Numbered from the stretch's first letter, positions 1 to 11,339 are shown. The stretch: 64,000 nt of DNA from Apoderus coryli (GCA_911728435.2 OU452207.1:2356001-2420000); one strand, 5' to 3'. The notes: generated by a model not told the origin, from the sequence alone. Translations and numbers: made by a program.

Positions 1-850
1 TGCATGTGCCGCTTAACGTAAAAACATTACACCAAACACGAAGTCGTGGTAAAACTTCACACAATATGAAAATCCTTGCGAAAAACCTACATGAAATAAT
101 GTAAATAAACATTCTGCGTGACAAAACTAATCAGAGTATAAGGAGATAATGTTATACAATGCAACAAATCACATACCTTCTCAGGCTTATCACCACCCCC
201 TAAAACTTCCAAATCACAAGCCTCCAAATATTCAGCCAATCGATTCTAGGGTTATGCACTAGGTACTAGTGTTCACACATAGCTAACCAGAGAAGGTTTT
301 CCAAAACTATTGTTGCTGCAGTTAATCCTATTTAAAGGTAGGTACTTTGTCCCAAAAAAGAAACCGGACAAATCCTCAAGTATCTTCCAGATATAATATA
401 CCTTGCGGATGGTTAAGAACCAGTCAAATATCTTGGAATAAAAATCTTCACAGCTCACCGATGTTTTTTTTATCTTGCAACAAAAGTTAGAATAATTACA
501 ACCACCTTCTTCTAATAACGAACCAAAATTAGCAGGAAGGCGCTTCTACGTCACATCCTAATGAAAAATGTCAATGTACTCTCCACATTCCAATGACATA
601 TGCGTTACGAACAGCGAGTAAATAAGGGGTCGTAATGAAAAACCAAACTAACTGCTAAAAATTGGGAAATAGATAAATTTAGAAATGAGAAAACGGAATC
701 TGTAACACCAAGTCATTCTGAAATAAATTCTCTAAGGAAATGAATTTAACAAGTTGGATCAAAACTCTTAATTAGTTTTCATGATACGCCCGTGGCAACA
801 GGAGGTTATACGCAGGAACAGCATTTTGAAAATGACAGTAAGCACGATCA
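1..850. other. AT-rich DNA without a recognisable gene
   Basis: Both strands were read. Only short open frames with no recognisable motif are present, including a 61-codon minus-strand frame at 273-458. No terminal inverted repeats or tandem arrays stand out. Confidence 0.5.
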
Positions 851-857
851 GCTAAAT

Positions 858-985
858 TAATAACAACAGAGACAACAGAACACGTGCTCTGTGAATGCAT
901 TTTTAAGAAACACTATGGGCCAGGAAAGGTTGTGCGTGTTAATTATTGCCATATTTCCACCTTGTTGTGCCCCACCTCTTTCAGA
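858..985 (+). pseudogene. possible C-terminal zinc-finger remnant of an RNase H type LINE
   Basis: The plus-strand frame reads TTEHVLCECIFKKHYG, which resembles the Cys/His knuckle that follows RNase H in I/R1-like non-LTR ORF2 proteins (a His, then paired Cys residues, then basic residues). Upstream and downstream translations do not extend the match convincingly. It could be chance. If real, it is an old fragment of a few dozen codons with no associated reverse transcriptase in the window. Confidence 0.25.
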
Positions 986-1019
986 GCTCACGAGCCGCCA
1001 CTGGACATAATACTAAATT

Positions 1020-1530
1020 GACCATTTCTACAATTTTAATTTTCCTAAGACAATTATTTGTTTCTGAATTTTATATTTTCTACATAATATCTCATTCCTT
1101 TAGTTGACTATGCATTTACCTTATTAGACGTTGAAGTTTTTCGACAAATGTTTTCTATAAACAGAAAGCTAAAAGTCGCTTCTGTCTCCAACTTTTTCTT
1201 TTTTTAATTTTCTCCATCCTGCGCGGCTCAACAAGGAGGATCAAGAAATAATTGGATTACTCCATACACATTTTTATAGTAACTCCCTAGTTAGTTTAAT
1301 AGACAGAAGATTACGTATAATACGTTTTGGGTGTTGTTTTATATTTTTATTCTTTTTGTTGTCATGAAGATATTTTGTTGCTTGCTTTTACGGTTTTTTA
1401 TTTTATTTTTCTAATTTGTATGCAGATGTTCTGGCAAACACACAAAAATTGCATAAAACAGAGACACATCTGGATTGGGATCGTTGTTTTAATTAATGAA
1501 TTGATAAAATCCCTGCAAACTATTAGTCGT
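1020..1530. other. AT-rich DNA, nothing recognised
   Basis: A 69-codon plus-strand frame at 1327-1536 is hydrophobic and low in complexity. It lacks an ATG start and any family signature, so it is treated as chance. Confidence 0.5.
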
Positions 1531-1532
1531 TA

Positions 1533-2246
1533 CTAGAGCGCTGTGGACGCCCAAATGAGGCTGTTATACCAGAAAACGTGAAAAAAGTTCACAAATTGGT
1601 TATGAACGATCGCAAATTGAAGGTGCACGAGCTAGCTGACATTGTAAGGATATCAGATGAGAAGCATCCAAGACTTGATAGCAGTCTTCATTGTCCTTGG
1701 TGCAATGGTCGTATCGAACGATATACGAGGAAGCTATGATAATTGGTGAATTTTGATGACATATCGCAACAATGCATCGTAGTCTTTTTCTTGTAACAAG
1801 GAATATGCTTGAAACAGCCACTTTAACACTGTCCAGTAGTTTGTGTTAGATTTGGTTTTTTCGAAAATGGAAAAAAGAACATCGGTTGATGATTGGCAAA
1901 ATCCAGTATGGAGATGCATCATCTGCAATAAGAGGTCTTATAACGAGTTCAAAAATGTCATCAATAAATTTAGCTGAAAGACCGCAGAATGGAGTTCAGG
2001 GTGAAAGCTGCGACATATGGCTTGTAACTGGAATATGCTAAAAATTTCGTGCATGAATATTTCAGTATAAGAAAACGATCGGCCCGAAGAACTCCGCGTG
2101 TGCTAACTGTGGACGACAAACAGTATCGTGTTGGAATGGAGTGCAGATCGAAAGACTTCTTTATGCGGTACGTAACAAAACATTGGATCGGTCGGGTCCA
2201 CCGTTACACATTGTATACCAAAAAACTACCCCTCTGTAGGTTTTGA
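1533..2246 (+). pseudogene. mariner transposase relic, split in two pieces
   Basis: The segment at about 1533-1670 translates to ERCGRPNEAVIPENVKKVHK followed by a helix-turn-helix-like stretch, as in the N-terminal DNA-binding domain of mariner transposases. At 2045-2246 the match resumes with HEYFSIRKRSARR, an LTVD motif and a RYVT/YTLYTKK stretch, which is where the first catalytic-domain block begins in mariner proteins. The 370 bases between the halves do not translate as mariner, so the relic carries an insertion or rearrangement. No catalytic aspartate triad survives. It is a dead, 3'-truncated copy; the rest of the transposase is replaced from 2274 by another element. Confidence 0.7.
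1800..2039. repeat. 10-bp direct repeat bounding a 220-bp segment in the mariner relic
   Basis: GGAATATGCT occurs at 1800-1809 and again at 2030-2039, the second copy only a few bases before mariner homology resumes. This could be a target-site duplication of a small insertion at 1810-2029. No terminal inverted repeats are visible and mariner homology is lost earlier (about 1670), so chance is possible. Confidence 0.25.
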
Positions 2247-2273
2247 AAAATTCTCAATAACACAAAGCGTCCA

Positions 2274-3125
2274 CATATAGGGTAAACCACCCAGGTCTCC
2301 TAGGTATCTCCTCGCACAAATTCCCACTTTTACTGTTCTGAATTGTGTAGTGATTAAAGTTCTATTTCTTCCAGTTGCGAAAAAATCTCTTTGATGATGT
2401 TATTGCCACAACTGCAGTAGCAACTGTTGCAGATATGAAACTGGTTTATCACACTTGTAAATGTGATGCGTCTACTGAAGAACTAGAACGCATTAAAGAC
2501 ACTTATAAAAGGAAGATAAACCACTGTGAAGCAAGTGAAGGGTGAGGAATTTATTTGAATCTATTGACACATTTATAACAAACATGTTTGTTTAAGCCTG
2601 AAAAGAAGGATGACTCTGGCAAAGTGAGGGCGAATTTGGACAAGATGGAGCGGAAATATCTGAAAAAACGAACATCCCGTGAAAGGAAAATTGAGAAGAA
2701 GGAAAAGTATACACTGAAGCAATTTCCGGAAGGTAATCAAAATTTTACAGCCCTTCTTCTAGGTATCCCTTTCCTGTCTATTAGCTATTGGTCAAGGGCA
2801 ATGTTGCGGAGCGCAGGACCTGGCTAGAGAGAACGCAAAGCCCGTCCTCCGTATCCCTTGGCGTGGTTATTGTTCGGACGAAGCCTGATTTGAGAGGACA
2901 GAAGCGCGAGCCAGGGTATATCCGACAGTTCAAGGAGAAATCTCCTCGTTTTGTCAAAAATCCATCGTCCTCGGATGAGTTGAATGATTTCTCTGATAGA
3001 TATGAAGTTAAGCGCTTAAAGGATGCGTGAGAGGGAATCTTAAAAATCTTATTTCAGTTTAATAAACACACTTTTTCCAATAACTCCCACATGTCCAATA
3101 ACTGGGGGGTGGTTTACCCTATATG
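2274..3125. mobile_element. TIR element (about 0.85 kb) carrying coding fragments
   Basis: The left end CATATAGGGTAAACCACCC at 2274-2292 is the exact reverse complement of 3107-3125, giving 19-bp perfect terminal inverted repeats. The ends include ATATA/TATAT, so the target duplication (TA or longer) cannot be placed exactly. The interior has three open blocks on the plus strand (2381-2541, 2590-2760, 2788-3027), the first preceded by a pyrimidine-rich CAG and followed by GTGAG, which look like splice sites. It could be a non-autonomous element that captured host exons, or a decayed autonomous element with an unfamiliar transposase. Confidence 0.65.
2381..3030 (+). pseudogene. exon-like open blocks inside the TIR element, family not recognised
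   Basis: Block one (57 codons from 2377-2381) contains CKCDASTEELERIKDTYKRK and ends at a GTGAGG donor-like site. Block two (from about 2599) is highly charged, rich in Lys/Glu/Arg, with MERKYLKKRTSRERKIEKKE, probably coiled coil. Block three (2788-3030) is basic and ends with a TGA at 3028-3030. The blocks are on one strand and could be joined by splicing, although the phases do not obviously agree. I do not recognise the family. Confidence 0.4.
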
Positions 3126-3129
3126 CTTG

Positions 3130-3650
3130 TATAATAATCGCTAGTGTAATTTACTTAGGTTTTTTGATATAAAAAATTATCAAAAAACCGTAACGAGTGG
3201 TTCGTAAATACGATATGCATATAGGCATTAGCAAAAACAATATTGGAATACTAAAATATTCCACTCGTATCTTGATCAAAATGCTACAATGTAAAATTGC
3301 ACAAATATTTTATAGGTCGCTATCAAAATAGTGATACCCGTAAATTGTTGAAGTATCAATAAAATTTATCAGGTTCATGCGTATACAGGCATTTGCAAAA
3401 TATTGGATCTATACATGAGTTGCAGATAGATGGAATTATAATATAGGAGAGGTATTTTATATTTATAATTTTTAGCAACTCACTGATGTTGTTTTTTGTC
3501 TGATGATGGTCTTTGGGCCGAAACTGGTAACCAAGTACATTTTCTAATTTACAGTTGACAATAGCACGAAATAGACGCATGAAAATTTCTTCAATAGGTT
3601 AAGTTTCCCGTCAATGTTGCAAATATGACAGTGTAACGTCATTTTGCAAA
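3130..3650. other. intergenic DNA with a small hairpin
   Basis: A stem formed by GGTTTTTTGATA and its complement lies at about 3158-3188 around an AT loop. A minus-strand frame at 3356-3580 contains a repeat-like word seen in insect interspersed repeats but has no ATG-started family match. Nothing else is supported. Confidence 0.4.
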
Positions 3651-3654
3651 GTGA

Positions 3655-6172
3655 TAATAAAATTATTCAATATCTATTTATTGATTTATTTAAGATACAC
3701 TGCCCAGACAGATAAATAATCCAAGTAAAGGGCAGGAAAAATTACAGTAAATTCTTAACATCTAACACTAAATTTATATTGTAAGAAATATATTTTTTAT
3801 ACAAGACAAAGTTGAATTAAAAATATCAATTTGCTCGGACACAGAGTTACAAGTATGGCACATAAAATATAAAGGGGAACGCAACAACAAATTAGTACGC
3901 GGGTCCGGAACGTAAAATACGATTCCGTTATTACGTGTACGTAGATTTGGGACACAAAAGGGAATCTGGCTTAAAAACTCTGGACAGTCAAGAAGTCCAT
4001 TAATAATTTTAAAGTGCAATACTAGAGCGGAATATTCTCTCCGAGTATTTAATGATACTAGATTAAAACGGTTTAGCAAAATATCATGAGGAAACCCAAA
4101 CGATGGATAAACCCCATCAACCCCAAACCACAGCAACTTGGCAAAACGACGCTGGATTCGTTCAATATAAGTTATATGTATGGCATACATACTACAGATG
4201 CATATTCCAGTTTAGATCTGACAAATGCGTTGAAAAGAACAATGAGTGTTTGAGGTGTCACAGACTCTTTCGAATTGCGCACAATAAAACCCAGAGATCT
4301 ATAGGATGCTGAAACTATATTATTGTAATGATTAGTAAAGCTCACTTTACCACCAAACCAAACACCTAAATCTCTAAACTCATCACAAGTTGTTAATGAA
4401 CTATTATTTATACAATATGAAAATTTGACAGGGTTTATTTTCCGTGTATAGGAAACACTAAAACATTTATCAATATTCAGATAAAGATTATTACGGACAC
4501 ACCACTCATATACAACATTTAAATCGTCCTGAAGATGAGAACAATCTTCAGTACTATTAATGACAGAATATACTTTGAAGTCGTCAGCATATAATAACGA
4601 ACTATTTGTCAAGCCACTAGAAATATCATCGATAAAACACAGAAACAACAATGGTCCAAGGACACAGCCCTGGGGAACACCAGATGACACTTTAAAATTT
4701 GCGGAACGAAGTCCTCGACTTTCCACATACTGAAATCTATCCTTCAGATACGACTTCAAAAGCAGCAGTAAATTATAAGATAATCCATAACAACACAGTT
4801 TACGCAGTAGAATACCATGATCAAGTCTATCAAAGGCTTTAGAAAAATCAGTGTAGATTATATCTACCTGACTCCCGTTATCAAGTCGCTCAGTTAAAAA
4901 CTGTGTTGAAACCAATAAATTAGCCATGTTGTATCGATGAAATCTGACGCCTAACATGGCTCATAATAATATCCTGGAGCACAAATTCAAAAACTTTAGA
5001 AAAACACGACTGTATGGAAATTGGTCTATAATTTGAAATATCCTGTTTATCTCCCTTCTTATGAACCGGCGTTACTCTAGAAGATTTCCAATCAGAGGGG
5101 AAACTACACGATCGCAAAGAAACATTGAATATTGTACACAATAGTTTAGCAAACACAGTGGCACAATCCCTAATTACAAAAGATGGTATACCATCAGGAC
5201 CCGATGTAAATTTAGGTTTTAACCTTCTTAAAGATCCATAGACCTCCATCTCAGTAATCACGCGATCCGGTAAATGAGTCACATTCACAACATCAAACAA
5301 TCCCTGATCAATATCAAATGCCTGAGATGCAACGTATGATGTGTTGAAAAATTCCGCAAATTTATTGACAAGTTCCTGCAGATCATCAATATTATTACCA
5401 TTGTAAGTCATACTACCAGGTAATCGCCCAGATTTGCTTCTGGAATTGACAAAACACCAAAACTTGTTAGGATCACTACTCAATCTACGCTCAGCATCAC
5501 GCAAGTACACCTTGTAAGAGGAACTCACCTCAGTTTTTATATTGTGACGCAGAACTCTAAATTCATTGAAAAATTGAGGATCCCTGGATGTTTTATATTT
5601 TTTCCATAGTTTAGACTTCAATTTGATGCTGCGAACAATATCACCCGAAAACCATGGGGGATACTTAGAAACTTTTGCATATGAAATCGGCACCGATGCA
5701 TTAAAAACAGTGTTCAACTTTTCATAAAACAAATCACAGGCGAGGTCAGGATCACTACAGTTGGCAAGACTAGAAAAGTCCAACTCAAGCATATGCAGGG
5801 AAATCAGCTTTCTTAAAATTAAAAAATGGTTTACAACTATTTGTTCTCATAGTGTTCCCTGCCTCATTGATAATATAGTCAACATCTAGAGGAGGATGAT
5901 GTCGATCAACTGGTAGGAAGTAATTAATAGACCCAGACACAGTTGCCGGAAATCGACTTAATATTAGATCAAGCAATCTGCCACTTTCATTTCTAGTAAA
6001 ATTGACGTTACTTATATCCAAAAATTGGCAAAAATTATGAATCTGCACAATGTAGTTACTTAAGAAATCCGCATATGCAGGTATGTTAAAATCACCCAAT
6101 AATAAAAGATCATTATTGGTAAGAACAAATTCAGAACTTGAAAGTTCATCAAAATAGTTCTTCAAAATCTAC
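3655..6172 (-). mobile_element. 5'-truncated Jockey-type non-LTR retrotransposon
   Basis: The element reads on the minus strand from a truncated endonuclease (about 6165) through reverse transcriptase to a C-terminal domain, then a 3' tail near 3655-3690 rich in AATAAAT-like repeats. The C-terminal signature (LLDCP, then FCVPNLRTRN, then LLLRSPLYFMCHTCN) is shared with four other elements in this window, so they form one clade. Jockey superfamily placement is inference from overall layout (apurinic-type endonuclease plus RT, no RNase H). Frame changes between all four coding blocks show it is inactive. Confidence 0.85.
3774..6165 (-). pseudogene. ORF2 of the Jockey-type element: endonuclease and reverse transcriptase, frameshifted
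   Basis: Block 5785-6165 has the endonuclease motifs LLLGDFN, LLDLILS and VDRHHPPL (the terminal Asp-His motif). Block 4920-5792 is the linker and RT fingers with TSGPDGIPSFVIRD and NYRPISIQSCFSKV. Block 4172-4957 has YTDFSKAFDRLDHG, SGVPQGCVLGPLLF and the catalytic LLYADDFKVYS. Block 3774-4190 is the C-terminal domain. Neighbouring blocks overlap in different frames near 5790, 4940 and 4180, so at least three frameshifts separate them. The N-terminal two thirds of the endonuclease is missing. Confidence 0.85.
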
Positions 6173-6179
6173 TGCTCAT

Positions 6180-6793
6180 TCAAGCATTGGAAATATTAAA
6201 AACATGGAATAAAAGAGTGCAACAAAATGCTATGCAAAAATATCTATCAGGGTCAGTTTTTACCTTCCCGCTAAGTCCCGTAAGGACACCCTGTACAGTT
6301 TAACCTACAAATATCGTATAGGTATATCAATTTGTGTTCAAGTACCTATAAACTGAAAAAATTATCTCACAAATTGGATGGTCGATCCAACGTCATTTGC
6401 CCTAGATATAAAAATCAAATTTTCATGTTCCTTTGTTAGAAATCTATTTGGAAATAAGACATCGACTATCAACTTCACGCTTTCAATATCTCCCTTCGGT
6501 CCCCTCAAAATTACTTCCAAAGATGTTTACACTGGAGACTGAGTTCGTTTGCCTGTCTGCATTTCTAGTCTATGAATGAATGTGTGTGTAAATCGTGCTC
6601 GCTATGGTTCAGTTTCTCAACGTTGATCCTTTCGCAAACAGCGCTTCCTGATTGGATTCCTTTTGCACAGAAAGTCTAAACGCTTTTACATTATTATGGG
6701 ACAACATCATTAAAACCACTTGAGAAACAGCGGCGTTGCAGTTGACGTGTCTACTGTATTTTTTAGATCACCATATCATATTATGTCACAAAT
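6180..6793. other. intergenic DNA with one CACCCTGT word
   Basis: No coding frame recognised. GGACACCCTGTACAG at about 6285-6298 matches the terminal word of mariner-like elements seen elsewhere in the window and may be the end of a decayed copy. Confidence 0.4.
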
Positions 6794-6796
6794 ATA

Positions 6797-6847
6797 TACA
6801 GGGTGTCCTACGGTGGCAACCCATTAGATTATTTCAGAAACTACTTC
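6797..6847. repeat. left terminal inverted repeat of the DD41D mariner
   Basis: 51 bp, begins TACAGGGTGTCCTACGG and is identical to the reverse complement of 8790-8840. It would be the transposase binding and cleavage end. Confidence 0.92.
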
Positions 6848-6848
6848 G

Positions 6849-7240
6849 AATTGAATTTTGAAAATTTCAGTGTCTATATTGTCAAATATGCTCTACTCAA
6901 ATAATATAATAGCAACGGCATAGCACTTCCGGTTATATCGGAAGTTGATGGCAACTTTTTATTTTAAATGGAACACCCTATATATTATTACATGTTTGGA
7001 TTCTAAATAAGATTTCAGACATATTTCATGTATCATATCCTATACCTAACGTCAGTCGTTTTTGACTTATATCAAGATTAATGTCAAAATTGACAGTTTA
7101 GGGCTCCATACGAATTCCGTTTTTTCCTTGTAAATTAGTATTTAATAATTATTTTGCAGGTATTTTCTTATCAGGTGGGATCTTCTTTTTCGAATTGATA
7201 AGACATTTTCCGATTAGTTTATACAGGGTGGTCAAAAAAT
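6849..7240. repeat. extra block inside the left end of the mariner, with nested terminal words
   Basis: Between the 51-bp left TIR and the subterminal inverted block at 7060 lies about 150 bp absent from the right end. It contains AAATGGAACACCCTATATA near 6965, a block also found at about 51020-51060 and, in part, at 12170-12190. A further TACAGGGTGGTC sits at 7221-7232. These look like pieces of other mariner-like ends inserted into or exchanged with this copy. Confidence 0.5.
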
Positions 7241-7754
7241 TATATTGAAAACGGTTCAAGAAAAACAGTTGAAAGTAAATTTTTTCAAATGGAATGGGTA
7301 TATTATTATTATTTTATCTTCCTTAGCATTAATAAATAATGCAATTTTGTAATACGTTATCATTTTCTAAAATGCATAGTTTTCGAAATATCGTCATTTT
7401 AAATTTTTCTGCAGCGTCTACCGGTGTCTCTCTGGAAGCTAGCTAATTAATTTAGTTAGCCATGAAATTATTGTCATTTTAACGTCAAACTAAACGTCAA
7501 ATTAACGAAAATGAAAAATACTTATTGATATTATAAATTTATTATTAATTCATGGAGAATAAAATAAAGTGATTAATATCACCTGTAGAGTATTTAACGA
7601 TGACTAGAGAAATTAGGAAGAATTTTGAGAAATCATTTAGAGCAGGTTGGGAGGTATACAAATCAAGTATTACAACGAACTAAGACTAAAATTTAAAATA
7701 ATACAGCAGAAATGAACAGAAGATTAAACTAAATAAATTTTCAACTAAAAAAAG

Positions 7755-8758
7755 TTAATCAACTAACGATAACAAAACTAATTTAATTGTTCGGCTCCCA
7801 TTTAGTCTTAAACACTTATTTACCCGTTCAATAAATTCACTCGTGACAGCTCGTGCAATTTGGACTCCAGGTAAGGCTTCGAATGAAGTTCGGATGCGTC
7901 CTACTATTCTTCTTTTGAATTAATTGTGGTGGAATACACCTTTTGTTTAATTGCACCCCAAACATAACAATCCAGCGGTGATAGATCTGGAGATCTCGCT
8001 GGCCAATCCCAATGCCCTAAACGTCTGATCCATCGATCTTCAAACATTTCAGTAAGCTGTTGTGTGATTCTATTTTCACAGTGAGGTGGTGCTCGATCTA
8101 ACTGGTACCAACAACTTCTTAATTCATTTAATGGTAGATCATCCAAAAAATGCGCCACAACATTTTGCAAAATATAAAGAAAACCTTCCGTATTTAAATT
8201 ATGCTCGTAAATTAGATATTCAACATGTGTGTCTTTCACCATACAAAAACCGTTCACACTAAATTTATTTCCTTCCCGAATAGCGTGCGGATTCTCAGAA
8301 GTCCAAAAATGACTATTTTGTCTATTAACGATTCCATCTCTCGAAAATTTCGACTCATCTGTCCAAATCACGTTTTGCAGAAACCCAGGATCTTCTTGCG
8401 TTCATGTTAAAATGGTTTCGCAGAACCGTACACGTCGTTCGGCATCACCTGCTTCCAGAGCACAAAGATATTTGAATTTAAATGGATGTAAACCATTACT
8501 TTTTAATATTTTTTGGACAAAGGATTTTGAAATTCCTAGATCTTGTTCAGCAGCACGCACTGATGATTCAGGATATGTATTAAAATATGCCAAAACATTT
8601 ACCACATTATCCTCATTTGTAGTTACAGGTTTTTGTAGTACTCGATTTGCATGACACTGCCGCCACCGTATTTGATTTCTCAAAATTCTTCTTAATTTTT
8701 CTCTAGTCATTGTTGGCAAATGCGGGTTTCTCTCGTTAAATACTGTCAATTTTGACAT
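7755..8758 (-). pseudogene. DD41D mariner transposase, one stop and one frameshift
   Basis: The ATG at 8758 opens a helix-turn-helix region (AAEQDLGISKSFVQKIL, then FKFKYLCALE). An in-frame TGA at 8402-8404 interrupts it; the same frame continues through IWTDESKF (first Asp), YQLDRAPPHC (second Asp) and SPDLSPLDCYVWG (third Asp). Forty-one residues separate the second and third Asp, giving DD41D rather than the DD34D of classical mariner. The frame stops at 7904, but the neighbouring frame continues with plausible C-terminal sequence to TAA at 7755-7757, so one frameshift lies near 7910. Full length would be about 334 codons, normal for the family. Confidence 0.88.
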
Positions 8759-8789
8759 AAATCTTGATATAAGTCAAAAATCTTATTTA

Positions 8790-8840
8790 GAAGTAGTTTC
8801 TGAAATAATCTAATGGGTTGCCACCGTAGGACACCCTGTA
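8790..8840. repeat. right terminal inverted repeat of the DD41D mariner
   Basis: 51 bp, ends GGACACCCTGTA, followed by TA. It lies just upstream of the transposase reading frame and probably overlaps its promoter region. Confidence 0.92.
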
Positions 8841-8844
8841 TATC

Positions 8845-9425
8845 TGCATATTTCTCGTTTACATTTAAATTAAATCGACAAGAAAAATATTTAAGATGTT
8901 GAAGCTGATAAATAACGCTATTTGTAAATGACTTCAAAAGGATTTAGCACTAATTTTAGTTGTCGGTTTGCTCTCTGCGGATAATCCAAATAGGCGGGCG
9001 TTTCCCATTTAAAAAGGAGATTTTAAGAAGATTGCTCTTTTGCCGTTTTAGCCCGGCTATGATACGAATAATAAATAAGAAGTGAAATAAAACAAACGAC
9101 GACGATGAACATTCAGATCTCTCATGATAAAATGCAAATTCCACGTACCTACATTTTTTAATGAATTTTGCGTAAATATTTTATTTCATGTAGGTATTTA
9201 AAGTGGCTACCGGAATGTATAAAATAATAATTGAAAAACGGCAAGCTATATACAGAGTGAGTATAAAATGTGGAAACGAAAGTAATCGTTATTTCGAAAC
9301 ATCTTTTAGTAGTAGTTTGGAGACCTCTGACCTACAAGTGCCTCAAGGAAGAGGGAGAGAGATAGTGTTTGTTTATTTTACTTGATTTGAAACTGTATAG
9401 ACCAGAGTCGATGATTTTTGAGACC
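8845..9425. other. intergenic DNA, no recognised feature
   Basis: A 60-codon frame at 9203-9385 shows no family signature and lacks support. Nothing else recognised. Confidence 0.4.
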
Positions 9426-9998
9426 AAAAAATATTATAGTAAGATGAAACTTGTTGGAAAAGGTAGAGAATATAACAAAAATGAAAGGAAAAATAAAGTA
9501 CGGGCGATCTGAGGTCGGGAAGGGGGAGGGGTGAGTTTTTAAGGGTAAAAAACGGTTAATCTCGATTTCCGGTAAAACTACAAGTTCTATGAGAAAAAGT
9601 CAAATAGCAAAGTTGTAGATAATGAAAATATCTACAACTTTTGTATTAACACTTTTTTCACATAATCTCAAAATTTACGTGAAAAATTCGAATAACTGAG
9701 TTTTTGGTTTTTTATTTTTATCTTTTGCAAAAACATTTATTTTTTCACGAAATTTGGTGAAAACTTACCTTTGTATGTTTCAAACATACAGTAATTTTTT
9801 TGATTTAAAATATTTATTTTTTCACCTTATTTTGACTTAATATCGAAAAAGCACCCTAATTTTCAATCGAAAATTCTCACGTCAAAATATCTGCTTTTTT
9901 TAAAAAGTTGGTGTGTTTTTTGTTCGTTGAAATCGCTACTTTCTGATGGTCTAAAAAAAATGTACACTACTATGGTAAATGTTCTCAGAAAATGCAAA
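9426..9998 (+). repeat. 0.55-kb interspersed repeat, left copy
   Basis: This block is the reverse complement, with scattered differences, of 16993-17513. Both copies end at the same inner point (AAAATGCAAAT(A/C)ATGA) and similar outer point (ATTATAGTA), so the unit is discrete. The left copy has a roughly 45-bp extra stretch at 9480-9528. It contains a hairpin with 13-bp perfect arms, AAAGTTGTAGATA at 9609-9621 and its complement at 9629-9641; the stem core is kept in the other copy. Confidence 0.75.
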
Positions 9999-10039
9999 TA
10001 ATGAAAAAAACTCCCATCCGAAATTTTTTTTTTCTAATT

Positions 10040-10834
10040 ACTTCTCCATTAGCTGGTGTTGACAACATACCTGCGTTTATCATTAGGGATTGTGTCACCA
10101 TCTTTGCCAAGCCTTTACAATATATATTTAACCTTTCTTTGCAATCTAACACATTTCCTGACCCTTGGAAGATGGATAGTGTATGCCCTGTACATAAGTC
10201 TGGCGAACTTGATAGAATTGTAAATTATCGGCCAATTTCTATCCTATCTAATTTTTCTAAAGTGTTTGAGATTGCACTACATAATAAGCTGTTCAACCAG
10301 GTGAAGGCTAAGTTGGTCTGGCAACAACATGGATTTTTTCAGAAGCGCTCCACTGTGAGCAATTTAGTGACTTTCTTACAGGATGTATATCCCGCTGTCG
10401 GTCGGGGTTTTCAGGTCGACGCAATCTACACAGATTTTTCTAAAGCCTTCGACAAGATCGATCATTCTTTGATGCAGCAACGCATGAATGACATTGGCTT
10501 CAGCAGGAAATTAATTGCATTTTTTGGGTCATATTTAACGACTCGTCAGCAGTTCGTTGAATATAATGGCAATCGGTCTGATTGCTTCTTTGTGCCTAGT
10601 GGAGTTCCACAGGGTAGTACCTTGGCTCCTTTACTGTTTGCTATCTTTGTGAACAGTATTGGTGATAATTTCTCAAGTCAGCACTTGCTTTTTGCGGATG
10701 ATTTGAAGTTGTACAGTTGTACATATGCTGTCTGTATGGTGTGACCTAAGCAAGCTTCCCTTAAATGCTAATAAATGTAAATCCATAACGTTTACAAAAC
10801 GCCTTACACCTGTGATGCACAACTACATACTTAA
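10040..10834 (+). pseudogene. Jockey-type reverse transcriptase, 5' part of an interrupted copy
   Basis: The frame opens with GVDNIPAFIIRDCVTIFAK and continues with NYRPISILSNFSKVF, YTDFSKAFDKIDHSL, SGVPQGSTLAPLLF and LLFADDLKLYS, the fingers and palm of a non-LTR RT with the catalytic Asp pair. A short deletion and frame change follows at about 10715-10740, after which the other frame reads WCDLSKLPLNANKCKS. The sequence stops abruptly at TTAA (10831-10834) and the next codons resume at 15662, so the gene is cut by the intervening element. The endonuclease is absent; the 5' end abuts the repeat ending at 9998. Confidence 0.85.
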
Positions 10835-11339
10835 GAGGGGAATCTGAAATGGTTACTTACAAAAATGTCCGATGGTGGCGCTAGTGAATCTCATTGAATA
10901 TCAAATTATTCATTTCTTAACTTAGAGTAATTTTCTAGAATATTTTAATACATTCTTCTCCTCAATAGGTGTCGCCAAAAATTAATACATAGTGGCACAA
11001 AATATCATATTTCTATTTTGCGTAAATTATTTTCACATTCTTTTTTGTGCTAGCATTCTTATACGTTCGATGCTTATCTTCGCTTAGACCAGTTATAGTT
11101 ATATACTATTATACATAAAAAGGATGAATGTAAAAAAACTGGTTTTATTTACGATAAATAGTCAAGATTTTTAAATATTTTCAACATATTATTTTTTTGC
11201 CAAGCCTCTAAATTTTCACAAATTGATGATTTGTGTGAAAACCGTAAAACATAGGTATATGACACCTTAAACTGAATCCCAGTTATTTTTGAGGGACTAT
11301 TAAATACTCCAATACAGGGTGTTCTATTTAAAAAACCAG

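Larger units (their letters stand above)
6797..8840 (-). mobile_element. complete DD41D mariner (IS630/Tc1/mariner superfamily), 2044 bp
   Basis: The 51-bp ends at 6797-6847 and 8790-8840 are exact inverted copies, starting TACAGGGTGTCC, and TA lies immediately outside each end (6795-6796, 8841-8842), the expected target duplication. A second inverted block further in (7060-7097 and 8743-8780, sharing TTTTGACTTATATCAAGAT) shows that the ancestral inverted repeats were longer. The transposase gene runs leftwards inside. The structure is complete but the gene is broken, so this copy is non-autonomous. Confidence 0.92.

Noticed and set aside
1327..1536. 69-codon hydrophobic plus-strand frame
   Set aside because: No ATG start, AT-driven hydrophobicity and no motif.
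3356..3580. 74-codon minus-strand frame
   Set aside because: Lies in what reads as interspersed repeat DNA; no conserved domain.
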